Positions 61,861-64,000 of a stretch of DNA of 64,000 nucleotides are shown in pieces. This DNA is from Vibrio mediterranei. Lineage in GTDB: Bacteria > Pseudomonadota > Gammaproteobacteria > Enterobacterales > Vibrionaceae. Under the pieces are notes generated by a model that searched no databases, was not told the origin of the DNA, and worked only from the letters and a program-made list of their open reading frames with translations. The stretch covers positions 62,001 through 126,000 of the forward strand of contig NZ_FLLQ01000002.1 of NCBI RefSeq assembly GCF_900088415.1. The letters run 5' to 3'. The position numbers were made by a program, and so were the translations under genes. The first letter of the stretch is position 1. Each line of letters begins with the position of its first letter.

Positions 61861-64000
61861 ATGATTAAACTCGCCGAATTCGCCATTCGTCAAAGAACAT
61901 TCCTGTTGTTTTTTACGGTACTAAGCATAATTGCGGGCATCTACTCTTACTTTGATCTTGGTAAGCTAGAAGATCCAAGCTTTACCGTAAAAACTGCGGT
62001 CGTTGTAACCTTGTACCCTGGTGCATCCGCTGAACAAGTCGAAAAACAAGTCACCGACACAGTAGAAACCAAACTGCAAGAGATGGGAGAGTTGAATCGA
62101 CTACGCTCCTTATCTCGTCCTGGTATGTCTATGGTTTTTGTGGATTTAAAGGAAAGCCTTAATTCTAAAGCTTTACCTCAGCAATGGGACATATTGCGCA
62201 GAAAAGTACAAGACGTAAAGTTGCAACTTCCTACGACAGCGCAAATCAGCTTAGTCCAAGATGAGTTCTCAGAAGTCTACGGTATGTTATTTGCCATTCA
62301 CAGCAAAGATGCAAAGCCTGAAGAACTGAGAGGCTACTCTGAAGAGCTTCAACGACGAATAAAGGCGGTTGATGGTATTAAGAAGATTGAGCTTCATGGT
62401 GTAAAACCTCGTGTGGTTTATATCGATCTTCCTGATGAGCGATTAGCGCAGTATGGACTGTCTGTCGCCCAAGTCTGGAGTCAATTGAACAGCACAAATA
62501 CCACATTTGAGGCAGGCAAATTTGATGCGGGTTCAGAGCGTATTCGTATTCACCAAGGTAGTGAATTTCAGTCTCTGGCAGACATTCGAAATTTAGTCAT
62601 TAAAGGCGGCATTAGTGAACTTGGAAGCGGACTGATTCGCTTAGGTGATATAGCTGATGTTTCCATGGGATATCAAACTCCGGCACTCACTGAGAACCGC
62701 TTTAACGGCGAACCTTCAGTGACGTTAGCTGTCAGTCCGGTACCAGGTATTAATGTCGTATCACTCGGCGACACCATCCAGGACATCATCGACGAATATC
62801 AGGCGAGTCTTCCTATTGGCGTTGATATCTCCACAATCGCGTTTCAGCCTAACGAAGTACAGAAATCTATTGATAATTTCGTAGGCAACCTAATGGAAAG
62901 TGTTGGTATTGTCTTTATCGTCCTGTTGATTTTCATGGGCTTCAAGAGTGCAACAATTGTTGGTAGTAGTCTTATTCTAACAATCTTGCTCACGCTGATT
63001 TACATGAACATCTACGACATCGATTTACATCGTGTTTCACTAGGCACGTTTATCTTGGCATTGGGTATGTTGGTGGACAATGCGATTGTTATCACTGATA
63101 TGATGATTGCCAAACTCAATAAGGGAGTTGAAAGAACTGAGGCTGCGCTGGAATCCGTTTTGGAAACTGGTATCCCACTGTTGGGAGCGACGGTCATCGC
63201 AATCATGGGAGCGAGTCCAGTACTATTTTCTAAGACAGACGCTGCAGAATTTGCAGGCTCTGTATTCTATATTATTGCATCATCATTGCTGCTTTCTTGG
63301 TTAGTAGCGATGACGTTTACTACTCTGATGTGCTGGCTGTTTATCAAACCAAGCTCAGAGACCAGCGATGAAAAACTTACTCGTTACAAGAAGTGTGTCA
63401 GTTGGACCGTAGATAACCCTAAAAAGGCACTGGCGGCATTGATACCTTTGATTGTTGTTACGGTAGTAGCGATCCCTTCCGTTGCTATTAACTTTATTCC
63501 TCAATCAGACAGACCAATCGTGTTTTTCGATTACTGGCTACCGAATGGCGCCAAAGTAGAACAAACCTCTGTCGACATGCAGAAGATGGAGCAATGGCTT
63601 CTCGCGCAACCTGAAGTTGATAGTATTGCTACAGCCATTGGTAGCAGTGTGCCTCGATTCTCTGTAACAGTAGAGCCTGAGCCATTTGATCCGGCATATG
63701 GTCAAATCTTGATTAATACCAAAGATTACCACTCTATCTCTACGCTAGTAGCTAGAGGTGATGCATGGATAAGGGAAGAATTTCCAAATGCTGAACCAAG
63801 ATTCCGTGCATTGAAACTGGCTACGGCCGACAAATACGCGGTTGAAGCACGTTTCTCAGGTCCTGACGAGGCGGTATTGCACCATCTCTCAGATCAAGCT
63901 AAAGCAATCATGGCTCAGCATCCAGAAGCAAAATACGTAAGAGACGACTGGCGCCAACAAAGTAAAGTGCTAACTCCAATCATTAACCAAGATAAGGCTC
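61861..64000 (+). CDS. RND-family efflux pump (AcrB-type), N-terminal part, cut by window edge
   Basis: A frame open from the ATG at 61861 to the right edge (713 codons). The N-terminus is a typical first helix and porter start (IKLAEFAIRQRTFLLFF, DLGKLEDPSFTVKTAVV, YPGASAEQVEKQVTDTVE). The helix bundle motif LGMLVDNAIVITDMM near residue 410 contains the proton-relay aspartate region, and GATVIAIMGASPVLF follows. A second helix block (KKALAALIPLIVVTVVAIPS) starts near 520. Proton-driven export with the lipoprotein adaptor upstream is expected. The C-terminal third lies outside the window. Confidence 0.92.
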   Translation, partial: MIKLAEFAIRQRTFLLFFTVLSIIAGIYSYFDLGKLEDPSFTVKTAVVVTLYPGASAEQVEKQVTDTVETKLQEMGELNRLRSLSRPGMSMVFVDLKESLNSKALPQQWDILRRKVQDVKLQLPTTAQISLVQDEFSEVYGMLFAIHSKDAKPEELRGYSEELQRRIKAVDGIKKIELHGVKPRVVYIDLPDERLAQYGLSVAQVWSQLNSTNTTFEAGKFDAGSERIRIHQGSEFQSLADIRNLVIKGGISELGSGLIRLGDIADVSMGYQTPALTENRFNGEPSVTLAVSPVPGINVVSLGDTIQDIIDEYQASLPIGVDISTIAFQPNEVQKSIDNFVGNLMESVGIVFIVLLIFMGFKSATIVGSSLILTILLTLIYMNIYDIDLHRVSLGTFILALGMLVDNAIVITDMMIAKLNKGVERTEAALESVLETGIPLLGATVIAIMGASPVLFSKTDAAEFAGSVFYIIASSLLLSWLVAMTFTTLMCWLFIKPSSETSDEKLTRYKKCVSWTVDNPKKALAALIPLIVVTVVAIPSVAINFIPQSDRPIVFFDYWLPNGAKVEQTSVDMQKMEQWLLAQPEVDSIATAIGSSVPRFSVTVEPEPFDPAYGQILINTKDYHSISTLVARGDAWIREEFPNAEPRFRALKLATADKYAVEARFSGPDEAVLHHLSDQAKAIMAQHPEAKYVRDDWRQQSKVLTPIINQDKA

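Noticed and set aside
1..64000. CRISPR arrays, tRNA/rRNA genes, prophage or complete IS elements
   Set aside because: No regularly spaced repeats, no cloverleaf-like sequences and no transposase, integrase or capsid motifs were seen by eye; a tool scan would be decisive.

Overview
This window looks like a stretch of a Vibrio-type (Vibrionaceae, Gammaproteobacteria) chromosome. The evidence is a moderate-to-low GC content, E. coli-like but clearly diverged versions of ChaA, OppABCDF, CyoABCDE, transketolase and the cmt/ygg cluster, and an aryl polyene (APE) pigment cluster of the type known from Aliivibrio/Vibrio. I could not run any search, so species and replicon are inference. I saw no rRNA, tRNA, CRISPR array, prophage or intact insertion sequence.

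Layout. (1) 1-3767: ion and membrane transport genes on the + strand: the C-terminal part of ChaA, a DedA protein, an MgtE-type Mg2+ transporter and a MarC protein. (2) 3867-16653: an accessory patchwork. It has three small outer-membrane barrel proteins, two LysR regulators, an MscS channel, a secreted alpha/beta hydrolase, a secreted DUF1254/DUF1214 protein, a broken OmpA-type barrel, a possible 26-residue membrane peptide, a tandem ABM-like protein and a 119-bp repeat element. The ABM-like gene lies behind a textbook threonine-type attenuator (leader peptide with six consecutive Thr codons, competing antiterminator and terminator), although no thrABC genes follow. (3) 16713-23924: an M14-type deacylase/peptidase next to a complete oppABCDF oligopeptide ABC transporter operon. 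(4) 24308-31591: a carbohydrate cluster, transcribed cmtB-cmtA-yggP-yggD-yggC-PHP hydrolase-transketolase: a mannitol-type PTS, a dehydrogenase, a MtlR-like protein, a kinase, a PHP phosphoesterase and transketolase. (5) 32203-37333: a small cytochrome c, then cyoABCDE (cytochrome bo3 quinol oxidase plus heme O synthase). (6) 37810-40083: a LysR regulator diverging from a non-canonical PurA paralogue. (7) 40179-57260: a complete aryl polyene biosynthesis and export cluster in the order apeC to apeR, with an aromatic amino acid ammonia-lyase gene between apeJ and apeK, and a divergent lipoprotein plus methyltransferase arm. (8) 57524-59518: an exported alkylsulfatase. (9) 59789-64000: a LysR regulator, a lipoprotein RND adaptor and the first 713 codons of an RND pump that runs off the right edge.

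How the parts work together. In the APE cluster, the ammonia-lyase and methyltransferase probably help make the aromatic head group. ApeH would load it onto the carrier proteins ApeE/ApeF. The type II ketosynthases (ApeO with its partner ApeC, and ApeR), reductase ApeQ and dehydratases ApeI/ApeP would build the polyene. ApeD/ApeJ acyl- and glycosyltransferases, LolA-like ApeL, exporter ApeM and lipoprotein ApeN would attach it to a lipid and place it in the outer membrane. In the accessory region, a 17-bp palindrome shared exactly between the promoters of the 4541 barrel gene and the 8877 hydrolase gene suggests a small LysR regulon. The most unusual observation is the orphan threonine-type attenuator at 15711-15827.
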